64,000 bases of DNA from Sphingobium ummariense RL-3 (lineage in GTDB: Bacteria > Pseudomonadota > Alphaproteobacteria > Sphingomonadales > Sphingomonadaceae): positions 1-64,000 of the forward strand of contig NZ_AUWY01000101.1 of the NCBI RefSeq assembly GCF_000447205.1, read 5' to 3'. Positions 16,577-25,246 of the stretch are shown here, in pieces. Each line of letters opens with the position of its first letter. Positions within the stretch are counted from its first letter, which is position 1. The position numbers and the translations under genes are program-made. Below the pieces are notes generated by a model. The model was not told the DNA's origin, searched no databases, and saw nothing but the letters and a program-made list of their open reading frames with translations.

Positions 16577-19030
16577 TCACTCGGGACCGCCCAGATGCTC
16601 AGCGAAATATCGTATCGTCCGCATCACGCCATATGGCTCGCGGCCCCCGAAGTGGGTGGAGTCAGGCATGATCAACGTGTCGTAGACCTTTCCTGCCCGA
16701 TTGAACGCTGCAATGAGCTGCATGAGGTTCTGAAACGGCACGTTCTCGTCCGCTCCTGCCCCGATCAGCAGCAGATTGCCTTTGAGACGTTCCGCCAGGC
16801 TGCCGCTGAAAAGCCGTTGATAATAATCTTTCGTCCTTTGATCGGTGGGGATGCCGAACTTGCGCTCGGTGTTGAAGTCCATACTCGAGTCGAACAGATT
16901 GCCCGTGCTCTCGCCGGATACGACGACCTTGAAGAAATCAGGGTAGAGCAGCGTCGCACGGAGGCTGCCAAATCCGCCAAAAGAATGCCCGGTCGTACCC
17001 ACCCGGCCGAGGTCCAAATAGGGGCGGGTCGCAGCCATGTTGCGGATCGCGGCAACGTGATCGGCCGCGCCCATCGGATCGTCCGTTTCATCGAACGTCT
17101 CGCGAAACGCCTTGGAGCGGAACCCCATGCCCCGCGCATCGAAGCCTACTACGATAGCGCCGGCTTCCGCGAACGCGTGGGCGTTCAGCATGGTAGAGTT
17201 GAGAAAGACATCCCGGAATGTCGTCGGCGTGAACTTGGAGCCGGGATTTGGGTAGGTGATATCGATGATCGGGTATTTTTTGGCTGGGTCAAAGTTGATC
17301 GGCTTGACCATCAGGCCGTACAGATCGGTCTTCCCGTCCGCCGCCTTGACGACGAACTGTTCAGGCGGGCGCCATCCGGTCGCGGCGAGCGCAGTGATGT
17401 CCGCGCTGAGCACGTCAGCGATGGCCGTTCCGTCGATCCGGCGCAGCACCACCTTGTCCGGCTGGGCCGACGTGGAGAAGCTGTCGATGATGTATCGGCC
17501 GCTGGGCGAGATGCTCCCGCTCGAGGCGACAATCGGGGCGATCGGATTGATGAAATCGTGGTCGGCATTGTCCGGCGTCAGCAAACGCGGCTCGCCACCG
17601 TCGAGACTGACGCTGTAGAGATGGCGATAATAAGGGTTACGCCCCGCCTCACGCCCGGCCGCCGCGAAATAGGCCGTACGCGTCGTCTCATCGACCCCGA
17701 TGAGATCCGTTACAACCCACGCGCCTCGGGTCAGATGGCGTTTTACCCGCCCCGTTCTACCATCGTACAAGTAGAGATGGCCCCAGCCGTCGCGTTCGGA
17801 ATACCAGATTGCCTCCCTCCCGGACGACAGAACGTTTATATTCGCGCCGTTGAATGAATTGGCGTTGGTGGGAATAAATGCCTGCGATGTCTCGGTGATC
17901 ACGTCCGTGACTTTTCCGTCGGCAAGCGTGATCCGGGACAGCCGCGCTTCGCGACCGCCGCGCTTCGTTCCCAGATACCAGACCTCGGTCCCCGACCACC
18001 AGACCGTGCCCGTCAGGTAAATTGAAACCACCGCGCCATCGGCCAGCGTTTGAGGATCAATCGCGGCTGGCGTGACAGTGCCCGCTGCCATGTCGATGAT
18101 GTCCAACGTCGCATCGGGATAGCGCTCGTCGGACGCGAGCGGGAGGCGTCCGGTGTGGATGATGGGCCGACCGCCCTCTGGCGGAAGATATTCGGTGACG
18201 AGGTGGCGTTCGGGTATGTTCCGAAGATCATGCCGTGCCGCCAGGACATATCGTCCATCGGGCGACCAGAATGCACCATTGAGTGGTTCGGGCAGACCGG
18301 ACCGCCGCCGCACGACCCGCGTGAAATCAGTCTGGAGATCCTGCCCGCCATAAGCGAACCCCTCGACCCCTCCCGTGGTCAGTTGCCGCTCGGCACCGCT
18401 GTCGACCTCCCTGAGCCAGAGATTGTGGTCGCGAATGAACAGGGCGCGCTTGCGGTCCGGTGAAAAGACGAGATCGGCGCCGGGAATCGGCGTGGCGCCG
18501 CATGACGTCACCGGAAGATCGCAGCGATAAGTCTGCGTCGGCACATCACAACCGCCCACCCCCTGCGGCCAGCGACACTCGGCACCCGGCTTGGCGACGT
18601 TCACCAGGATCGAGCGACCATCGCCTGGCACGGCAATGCTGACGATCCTCGGCACTCCCTGAGCGCCTGCGGTGTTAAGGGCCGCGTTCATCGCCAGAGG
18701 ATCGAATAGTTGCTCCTGCCGCCCCGTCGCGGCATCGACGACGATGAAGCCCTGCTCGCCATTATCCAGTACCTTGCGGAACCAGAACCGGTCCGTTTTG
18801 CCGATCCAGCGAAAGGTCACACCGCTGTTGCGCACCTTGGCGAACAGCTTCGCGCTGGCGAACTGCTGGGCATGGGCGACCCGCGCATCCAGATCGGCCT
18901 GCGACTGATCCCGCTGAGCAGCGGCGCTGGTCGCGGTGAGCATGGCGCTGGCGAGCAAGATAACACGGTACGGGCGCGATGCCGTGCTCCTCGCCTGTTT
19001 ACGTTTCCGTCCGGTCAGCTCAATCATCAT
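16577..19030 (-). CDS. S9 (DPP-IV-like) exported serine peptidase
   Basis: The 817-residue protein has an N-terminal signal (VILLASAMLTATSAAAQ). A DPPIV_N beta-propeller follows at about residues 100-550 (FWSPDGRYVLAARHDLR; WYSERDGWGHLYLYDGRTG), then an alpha/beta hydrolase domain. The triad can be read as serine in TTGHSFGGFGS, aspartate in GAGADENVPF and histidine in MPDSTHFGG. Such enzymes remove dipeptides or cut small peptides in the periplasm. It lies downstream of a FecI-FecR-TonB receptor set on the same strand, with a 96-bp gap to the receptor. This suggests that it digests what the receptor imports. Its C-terminus differs from the isopeptidase relic at 11216-11640, so I do not call it an isopeptidase. 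Confidence 0.82.
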   Translation of the reverse strand: MMIELTGRKRKQARSTASRPYRVILLASAMLTATSAAAQRDQSQADLDARVAHAQQFASAKLFAKVRNSGVTFRWIGKTDRFWFRKVLDNGEQGFIVVDAATGRQEQLFDPLAMNAALNTAGAQGVPRIVSIAVPGDGRSILVNVAKPGAECRWPQGVGGCDVPTQTYRCDLPVTSCGATPIPGADLVFSPDRKRALFIRDHNLWLREVDSGAERQLTTGGVEGFAYGGQDLQTDFTRVVRRRSGLPEPLNGAFWSPDGRYVLAARHDLRNIPERHLVTEYLPPEGGRPIIHTGRLPLASDERYPDATLDIIDMAAGTVTPAAIDPQTLADGAVVSIYLTGTVWWSGTEVWYLGTKRGGREARLSRITLADGKVTDVITETSQAFIPTNANSFNGANINVLSSGREAIWYSERDGWGHLYLYDGRTGRVKRHLTRGAWVVTDLIGVDETTRTAYFAAAGREAGRNPYYRHLYSVSLDGGEPRLLTPDNADHDFINPIAPIVASSGSISPSGRYIIDSFSTSAQPDKVVLRRIDGTAIADVLSADITALAATGWRPPEQFVVKAADGKTDLYGLMVKPINFDPAKKYPIIDITYPNPGSKFTPTTFRDVFLNSTMLNAHAFAEAGAIVVGFDARGMGFRSKAFRETFDETDDPMGAADHVAAIRNMAATRPYLDLGRVGTTGHSFGGFGSLRATLLYPDFFKVVVSGESTGNLFDSSMDFNTERKFGIPTDQRTKDYYQRLFSGSLAERLKGNLLLIGAGADENVPFQNLMQLIAAFNRAGKVYDTLIMPDSTHFGGREPYGVMRTIRYFAEHLGGPE

Positions 19031-19126
19031 GCCCCCCTGAAGGTGTCGATTGTGCGAGGTGTATGGTCGTCAGACATGCAATCTTGGCCGGCCCGTGTTG
19101 GAGAGCCGGTGCGCGCGTTCGTGGCG

Positions 19127-22100
19127 TTAGAAGCTCGCCTTCATCGTCACGGCGAAGCGCCGTCCGAGCGTGTCATAGCTAGAGGGGAAGGTATTTCCGC
19201 TGTTGAAGCCGCCGGCGCCGATGGTACCGCCGACGATGGGCGGCTTCTTGTCGAAGAGATTCTGGACGGTCAGCTGGAGCGAATATCTGCTTCCGACCAA
19301 CTGCCTGAAGCTGAGGTCGAAGTAGTCGTAGCTCGGAATGCGGTTGAAGTCGAAGCTCTCGCCCAGTTCTGAAATTGTGCCATTGAAGAGGCGATCGGGC
19401 GAGCGCAGAGCATCTATGTGTCGCCAGAGCAGAGAGATGTCGGACCGACTGTGGAGCGAGATTGTGTTGCGCACCGACCATTGGAATTCGGGACGGAGGG
19501 ACGTACAGCCCACGGAGTAGATGCCGACGCAATCGCGGTCGACGCTGGCGGGCGACGCCTGGAAGCTGGATTTGCCTGCCCAGTTGCCCGAAGCGATGAG
19601 CATCCACCGAGCGAAACCTAGATCATGCTGGTATGTGGCAGTGACATCGATGCCGTCCGCGGCGAGGCGGCCAAGATTTGAGCGCGCGAGTGTGATGCCG
19701 GGAAAGACGGTCTGATCGCCATTCAACCCCCCGGTGAGGGGATCGCGCCGGATCAGCATGCAGGAGGGGTTGGTGAGGCTAGGACTGTTGAAACAGCCAT
19801 CGACGATATCGACGGTTGTGGGAGCGGAAATCGCGCCCGTTACCTTGATATTGTAATAATCGACAGTCAGGCTGAAGCGCGGCAGGAAAGCGGGCGTAAA
19901 AACGGCACCGATCGTCCAGCTCGTAGACTCCTCTGGCCGTAGGCCCAGGTTCCCGCCGGTGGTGACGTTCGCTTGGCCGGCCGTGGGCTGCTGAATGACG
20001 CCGATCTGGTTTGCAGGAGCTCCCTGCGCAATACAGACATCGCGTAAAACACCGGACGGCGTTGGCCGTCCGGAAACCGGCGCGCCGCGATCCGTGAGGT
20101 TAGCGCACGGATCGTCCTGAAGGCGGCCGATGCCTGTGGCCCGTGGCTCGAACAACTCGAAGATGTTGGGCGCGCGTACGGCACGAGCATAATTACCGCG
20201 TAGTTTTGCACCGCGGACAGGCGACCAGCCACCCCCGACCTTCCAGGTCGTGGTTTGAAAGGACGGACTGCCGGGCGCATCAATCGAATAGCGCGAATAG
20301 CGGACGCCCGCTTCCAGTGTGAGATCTTGCAGAAGCGGTCTGTCCTGTACGATCGGTGCCACCACTTCACCCACCGCTTCCCAAACATCGTACACGCCCC
20401 TGATATTTGGCAGGCCACCACCACCACTGGTGTCGGCCGCGAGGAGCACGGCACTCACTGTCTGGGACGCCTTGTAACGGCGATATTCTCCGCCGACCGC
20501 AAAGGAGACGGGGTTTGCCGCCCACGGGAATGACCAGCCCAGATCGCCGGAGATCTTGGCATTGACCTGCGTGAGCGCGGTACGCTGAGTGACTGTGGTG
20601 TCGGTCGTGAGGAAACCGTTCATCGCCGGCGTGATCGAACCGTCCGGCCCGAACCAGTTCACCGCCACACAATTGTTCGACGGATCTTGGCACACGATGT
20701 TGCCCGCTGCATCCCGTGTCGCGAGCATTGACTGGCGGATACGCGAGGTGCGGAAAAAATTCTCCTGGAGAACAACATTCTCGCTTTCGCCATAGGCGCC
20801 GAAAACATCATAGCTGATATTACTCGTGATCGCGCCCCTCAAGCCAAACTGATAGTCTTGAAATGTCGTCTTCGCGGTCAGATAGCGGAGACCGTTCTCC
20901 ACCGAGCGGCGCGACATCACTGAGGAGACTGTGCGATAGGCGGGGTCCCCCGCCATAGCGGTCGAGGCGGCAAGGCAGTCGGACGCACTGATCGCATTGG
21001 CGGCGCAGAATTGATTACGCGCTCCCGCCGGGAGGTAAGGGTTGCTGAGCGGAATCTGGACCGGTGTCGAAAATGCGCCGCCAGGCGCGATGATGATGGC
21101 GACCGTGTTGCGCGACCAGATGGCGCGTCCATAGACCTCCGCCGCGTCGGAAATCTCATAGCGAGAGGTGCCATAGAGGTTATAACGCTCGAAGCCAGTC
21201 TGATAGAGATTGAAGGGGTTGAAATTGTAAGGAGCATAGATGGTGGCCAGGGCGCCGCCGCTCGTGATCTGCTGCGATCCGCTACCCGGGAGGCTGAACG
21301 TGCTGGGGACGGCAACGGTCGATCCGCTTGGGAGGCCCGTGATCGAATCGAATTGACGCACTCCGAAGGATCGTGATCCCTGGTAGACGGGATCAGCCTT
21401 TTGATAGCCTGCCGCGAGCACGATATTCCCGCGCCCTCCGCCAAAGCGTTTGCCCGCGATGATATCGCCGCGAAAGACATTGCCGTCGCCTTGTTCCGTG
21501 ATCTGTTCCGACAGCGTTGCCTCAAGTCCGGTGAAGCGGCTTCTGGTCACGAAGTTGACCACGCCGGACACTGCATCCGCGCCATAGGTCGTCGAGGCGC
21601 CACCTGTCAGCACGTCCGTCCGCTCGATCATCGCCAACGGGATATTGTTCAGGTCGAAACGGCCCTGGAGTTCGGCGGGGGCCAGGCGGGCGCCGTCGAC
21701 AAGGATTAGGTTCCGGTTGTCACCGAGGCCGCGGAGGTTGACAAAAGAGGCGCCGGCGTTTCCGAGGTTCTGGGCGGAGCCGCTCGCGGGCACGAGGCCC
21801 GGCAGGTCGCGAAGGAGCTCCTCGGCCGTGTTGGACGATTTGAGCTGGATCTGGTCAGCAGATACCACATTCACTGGCGAAGAGCGCTGGAGGTTGGGGT
21901 TCCGGATGAGGGAGCCGGTGACGACGATGTCTCCCGAAGCCGCATTCTGGCTTGCGGCCGCCTCGCCTGGAGGCGGCCCGGAGTCGAGCAACTCGTCGGG
22001 CGTGTCGCTTTGCGCGAGGGACATGGGACGGCTGGCATTTACCTTTTTTGCTGCCGGCCTTTGCTGCTCCCGGACGATCGCCACAGCTCCGGCAAAGCCA

Positions 22101-22363
22101 GGTTGAGCGCGGAAACCGGTGCCTGCAAGGATGCGGGCAAGGGCATCGTCCGCTGACATGCTTCCGCGCACGCCGTCGCTGCGCACGCCGATCATATCGT
22201 CACCCCGGAACAACACCTGGCGACCGGACTGCCGAACATAGTCCGAGAGGGCGGACTTCAAACTACCGGCCTCGATCTGGTAGGCGCGTGGTTGTGCACT
22301 AGCAGGCGTAACCATCGCAGTCAGACACACGCCGGCGGACAGTGCCGCAAAAGTCCTGGTCAT
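19127..22363 (-). CDS. TonB-dependent receptor with STN signalling domain
   Basis: The 1078-residue outer-membrane receptor starts with a signal peptide ending TPASAQ. An STN (secretin/TonB N-terminal) domain lies at about residues 25-100 (YQIEAGSLKSALSDYVRQSG ... ADDALARILAGTGF). It is followed by a TonB-box region (GDIVVTGSLIR), a plug (RGLGDNRNLILVDGARLAPA; MIERTDVLTGGASTTYGADA) and a long barrel ending TLGRRFAVTMKASF. The STN domain should touch FecR, whose gene is directly upstream, so substrate binding can activate the FecI sigma factor. A peptidase gene downstream suggests a peptide ligand; a siderophore remains possible. Confidence 0.88.
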   Translation of the reverse strand: MTRTFAALSAGVCLTAMVTPASAQPRAYQIEAGSLKSALSDYVRQSGRQVLFRGDDMIGVRSDGVRGSMSADDALARILAGTGFRAQPGFAGAVAIVREQQRPAAKKVNASRPMSLAQSDTPDELLDSGPPPGEAAASQNAASGDIVVTGSLIRNPNLQRSSPVNVVSADQIQLKSSNTAEELLRDLPGLVPASGSAQNLGNAGASFVNLRGLGDNRNLILVDGARLAPAELQGRFDLNNIPLAMIERTDVLTGGASTTYGADAVSGVVNFVTRSRFTGLEATLSEQITEQGDGNVFRGDIIAGKRFGGGRGNIVLAAGYQKADPVYQGSRSFGVRQFDSITGLPSGSTVAVPSTFSLPGSGSQQITSGGALATIYAPYNFNPFNLYQTGFERYNLYGTSRYEISDAAEVYGRAIWSRNTVAIIIAPGGAFSTPVQIPLSNPYLPAGARNQFCAANAISASDCLAASTAMAGDPAYRTVSSVMSRRSVENGLRYLTAKTTFQDYQFGLRGAITSNISYDVFGAYGESENVVLQENFFRTSRIRQSMLATRDAAGNIVCQDPSNNCVAVNWFGPDGSITPAMNGFLTTDTTVTQRTALTQVNAKISGDLGWSFPWAANPVSFAVGGEYRRYKASQTVSAVLLAADTSGGGGLPNIRGVYDVWEAVGEVVAPIVQDRPLLQDLTLEAGVRYSRYSIDAPGSPSFQTTTWKVGGGWSPVRGAKLRGNYARAVRAPNIFELFEPRATGIGRLQDDPCANLTDRGAPVSGRPTPSGVLRDVCIAQGAPANQIGVIQQPTAGQANVTTGGNLGLRPEESTSWTIGAVFTPAFLPRFSLTVDYYNIKVTGAISAPTTVDIVDGCFNSPSLTNPSCMLIRRDPLTGGLNGDQTVFPGITLARSNLGRLAADGIDVTATYQHDLGFARWMLIASGNWAGKSSFQASPASVDRDCVGIYSVGCTSLRPEFQWSVRNTISLHSRSDISLLWRHIDALRSPDRLFNGTISELGESFDFNRIPSYDYFDLSFRQLVGSRYSLQLTVQNLFDKKPPIVGGTIGAGGFNSGNTFPSSYDTLGRRFAVTMKASF

Positions 22364-22423
22364 TATCGAGCCCCCTTCGAGCCCCTTCCTGGGGCCTTCG
22401 ATATTTGAGAGAGTCTCGGCTTC

Positions 22424-22438
22424 GAAACCCGTATGTCA
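22424..22438 (-). promoter_or_regulatory. Candidate FecI-type promoter element upstream of TonB receptor
   Basis: On the minus strand the site reads TGACATACGGGTTTC. Its near-copy TGACAATACGGGTTTC precedes fecI (24037-24052), and both lie about 61 bp from the likely start codon. The shared element is a good candidate for the sigma-factor recognition sequence. Confidence 0.5.
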
Positions 22439-23410
22439 CTATTCCGAAATTTTGATCGTCTCCCCGTCTTCCGTCACGCGCAAGCCATATGCATCACGCA
22501 GGAGATGCGTAAAGCCATCGATATTGGCGGCCTGGAAGGCTCCGTCGATCCGCATGTCGGTGGCAACCTTGCCTGTGACGAGGATTTGCCGGCGATGATA
22601 TCGGTTGAACTCCCGGGCAGCGTCCGCCAGCCGGGCGTCGCTGAAGTTCAACATGCCTTCACGCCAGCCCAGCGCGTTTTCCACGCGTGTTTCCGCATGT
22701 TCTGCGACCAACATCGCGTTATCACGAACGACAGCGACGTCCCCGGCGGAGATAGTGGTCGAACGTTTTACCTTGGCATCGGTTGTCGCGTCGACGCGGA
22801 CACGGCCTTCCAGCACGGATACGGTCACGTTCGTACCATCGCGCCGGATAGCGAATTTGGTGCCGAGTACTGTTACCGAACGCGTGCCGACATGAACCAC
22901 GAACGGTGTGTGTTCGCGGTGCCTGATATCGAAGAATGCCTCGCCCTGATCGAGCCACACCTCCCGGCGGTGGGCGGTAACCGCGGCTCGTAACCGGGTC
23001 GCGGTATTCAATTCCACCTTGCTGTGGTCGGCGAGCACGACCTTTTGTTGTGCGCCGATCGGGGTCGCGAATGCCTGGGTTACGCTTCGCGGAGGTCCGT
23101 CCGAGAAGATCAGTGTCGATCCTGCGCCCACGACAAGCGCAAGTGACGCAGCTATCGCCCAAGGTTGCCAACGGCGATAGAAGGGACTTTGCGGCCGGTC
23201 GAATTTCTCGCCATCGATTGGGCCCAGGGAGCCAATGCGGTCCGCAGCGCGCCAGCCGGTCTGCTGCCGCAGATAGGCAGCACGGTGCAGAGAAGACTCC
23301 GCGAGCCACGCCTCAAGTTCGGCTTCTTCGCGTGGTGACCAGTCCGGCTCCTCCTGGCGAAGTATCCAGCGCGCGGCACGGTCGCTCGCTTCATGTGCCG
23401 GACTCGTCAT
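22439..23410 (-). CDS. fecR: FecR-family anti-sigma factor
   Basis: The 323-residue protein has a cytoplasmic N-terminal DUF4880/anti-sigma segment (DRAARWILRQEEPDWSPREE ... EAWLAESSLHRAAYLR). One membrane helix follows at about residues 85-105 (PWAIAASLALVVGAGSTLIF). The periplasmic FecR domain contains RREVWLDQGEAFFDIRH and FVVHVGTRSVTVLGTKFAIR. The C-terminal DUF4974/STN-contact region ends LRDAYGLRVTEDGETIKISE. It would hold FecI until the receptor's STN domain signals. The chosen ATG overlaps the fecI stop by four bases; a longer upstream frame is out of keeping with the family. Confidence 0.9.
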   Translation of the reverse strand: MTSPAHEASDRAARWILRQEEPDWSPREEAELEAWLAESSLHRAAYLRQQTGWRAADRIGSLGPIDGEKFDRPQSPFYRRWQPWAIAASLALVVGAGSTLIFSDGPPRSVTQAFATPIGAQQKVVLADHSKVELNTATRLRAAVTAHRREVWLDQGEAFFDIRHREHTPFVVHVGTRSVTVLGTKFAIRRDGTNVTVSVLEGRVRVDATTDAKVKRSTTISAGDVAVVRDNAMLVAEHAETRVENALGWREGMLNFSDARLADAAREFNRYHRRQILVTGKVATDMRIDGAFQAANIDGFTHLLRDAYGLRVTEDGETIKISE

Positions 23411-23976
23411 TCCGACCTCCGAACCTGGCGCTTCTGGCGGGAGGGCCATGCGACCTTGCCCGAACCGCCGAGCATGAAGTCCGTCAGTGCGCGCATTCCC
23501 TTGGTCAGTTGTTGCTCGATCGCATCTATACCGACGCCGAGACGATCCGCGGTCTCGCGCGTGGTAAGCCCTTCCACCTTTCTCAATCGCACGACCTCGC
23601 GGCAACGTGGGGGCAGCGCGCTGAGGCCTGCGAGTGCTCGTCGCAGCTCATCCCGCGCATCGATGTGGCGGTCGGCCATGGTCAGGTCGGGAGGTGCGCC
23701 GACGCCCTCGAGGTTCGCCAGGAATTCGATCGACACGATCTGACTACGACGTGCCTGTTGGATGAGGTGATTGCGAGCGATGGCGAACACATAGCCCGAC
23801 GTATGCGCGGGAAGGCCGTTGCGCGCGCCGTGAAGCGCCAGGGCGTAGATATCGTGAGTCAAGTCAAACACATCCTCCGGCCCGCGCCAGTTACGGCGGA
23901 TGTAGCGCGTCAGAGCCGGTTCGAGGGTAAGAACCTCTCGGCAAAACCAATCATCCAATGCCGCTTGATCAACCAT
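23407..23976 (-). CDS. fecI: FecI-type ECF RNA polymerase sigma factor
   Basis: This protein of about 189 residues has sigma region 2 (PEDVFDLTHDIYALALHGAR; GYVFAIARNHLIQQARRSQI) and region 4 (LSALPPRCREVVRLRKVEGL; TTRETADRLGVGIDAIEQQL), as in iron-type ECF sigma factors. I chose the ATG at 23976 because AAGGTGG precedes it at a good distance. With it, the shared upstream motif sits at the same distance as before the receptor gene. A GTG five codons earlier (23991) is the alternative. It should direct transcription of itself, fecR, the receptor and perhaps the S9 peptidase gene. Confidence 0.88.
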   Translation of the reverse strand: MVDQAALDDWFCREVLTLEPALTRYIRRNWRGPEDVFDLTHDIYALALHGARNGLPAHTSGYVFAIARNHLIQQARRSQIVSIEFLANLEGVGAPPDLTMADRHIDARDELRRALAGLSALPPRCREVVRLRKVEGLTTRETADRLGVGIDAIEQQLTKGMRALTDFMLGGSGKVAWPSRQKRQVRRSE

Positions 23977-24036
23977 CTGGTCGCGAGCCACCTTTCAAAG
24001 CTGTACAGCCTTCCAGGCTAAGATGATCGTGATACA

Positions 24037-24052
24037 GAAACCCGTATTGTCA
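24037..24052 (-). promoter_or_regulatory. Candidate FecI-type promoter element upstream of fecI
   Basis: On the minus strand the site reads TGACAATACGGGTTTC. It matches the element before the receptor gene (22424-22438) except for one extra adenine. This suggests that fecI is autoregulated. The 186 bp further on, up to the AraC start at 24239, hold nothing I recognise. Confidence 0.5.
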
Positions 24053-24238
24053 ATCGACGCGACTATGAGGATTTCGCAAAAGAGCTCGCGATCAGGCAAG
24101 CGGGTCATTGCCTTTATGAGCGAAGCACGCACGCTGAAGCAGTGGGGTGCCCGGCGGTAGATGCGTATGTACTCGGCGTTTAGGTTGATTGGCGCGATCT
24201 GATTTGTTGCGGGACTCTCGCAGGCCTATATTTTCTCC

Positions 24239-25246
24239 ATGCAAGGCCCATCCACCTTTTCGCTGCCAATCGGCGCGCTGTCGAAGCTCGGGATGCCGAT
24301 CGAACGGCTGTGCGCCCGCGCCGGCGTGGCCGTGTCGAACGCGTGGGTGACGAGCGAATTCTTCCGGATCTGGGCCGCGGCCGAGGAAGAATTCAATGAC
24401 CCCGGCGCAGGCATTCGCTTTGGCGACGAAGGGATCGCGCGCGGCTACGGCGTCGCGGCGATCGTTGCCTTGCACGCGCCGGACTTTCACAGCGCCCTTG
24501 CGGCGCTCTCCCGATACAAAAGCCTGACCTGCCCCGAACTTGTGGAGATCGAGGTAAGGGGAAGTGAAGCCGTTGTTCGTTATCGCTGGCTCCAGGCGAC
24601 CGGACCGGTCCCGCGCCTGCTCGTGGATGTGACCATGGCGTCCCTGCGCCAGCTCGCCTGGCGAGGGACCGGCGGAAAGGTCATGCCCATCCGGCTGGAA
24701 CTGACGCGGCGTCCAAGGGACAAGGAGCTTTTGCGACGGCACTTTGGCTGTCCGATCGTCTTCGGGGCGGCAAGTGACGCGATGGTGTTCGATCGCGCAG
24801 CGCTCGACGTTCCGTTTCTCACTGCGGACGGCGGCGCCTTCGCCCATTTGGTGAGCGGCCTGGAGCAGCGCATCGGCGCAGGAGAAGGCTTCCCCGCTTT
24901 TGCAGGCGAGGTAGCCGTCGTCATCGCACGGCAACTGAGCGAGGGACGCCAGCCGAGCGTCGGGGCGGTCGCTGGGCGCCTCAATCTCAGCACCCGCACG
25001 CTCCAGCGTCGGCTCCGCGAACTCGGTACGAGCTTTCAGGAGCAACTTGCGGGCGTGAGGTGGACCGTCGCTGCACGTTTGCTCGCCGTCACCGACCTCG
25101 ATGCGGTGGCCATTTCCATGCTGGTTGGCTTCGTCGAGCCCAATTCATTTGCCCGAGCCTTCCGCCACTGGGAGCGGACAACCCCGGCCCGCTGGCGCGA
25201 CCAGATGGTCGATGGGCGTCGCTTTCACCAAGGAACCCCGTCATGA
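24239..25246 (+). CDS. AraC-family regulator (arabinose-binding-domain type)
   Basis: The 335-residue protein is of the OruR/ArgR-like AraC group. The N-terminal Arabinose_bd domain begins FSLPIGALSKLGMPIERLCA and continues through GYGVAAIVALHAPDFHSALA. The C-terminal double helix-turn-helix (VAGRLNLSTRTLQRRLRELG; ISMLVGFVEPNSFARAFRHW) ends TTPARWRDQM. Its stop overlaps the ATG of the next gene by four bases, so it is co-translated with the reductase-like enzyme that it probably controls. The inducer is unknown. Confidence 0.88.
   Translation: MQGPSTFSLPIGALSKLGMPIERLCARAGVAVSNAWVTSEFFRIWAAAEEEFNDPGAGIRFGDEGIARGYGVAAIVALHAPDFHSALAALSRYKSLTCPELVEIEVRGSEAVVRYRWLQATGPVPRLLVDVTMASLRQLAWRGTGGKVMPIRLELTRRPRDKELLRRHFGCPIVFGAASDAMVFDRAALDVPFLTADGGAFAHLVSGLEQRIGAGEGFPAFAGEVAVVIARQLSEGRQPSVGAVAGRLNLSTRTLQRRLRELGTSFQEQLAGVRWTVAARLLAVTDLDAVAISMLVGFVEPNSFARAFRHWERTTPARWRDQMVDGRRFHQGTPS

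Noticed and set aside
16577-19030. Calling the intact S9 enzyme a lasso-peptide isopeptidase
   Set aside because: Gene order would allow it, but the beta-propeller matches DPPIV_N and the C-terminus lacks the PDE-x-H-x-K-W ... WFDFWL block seen in the relic at 11216-11640. I left it as a DPP-IV-like peptidase.
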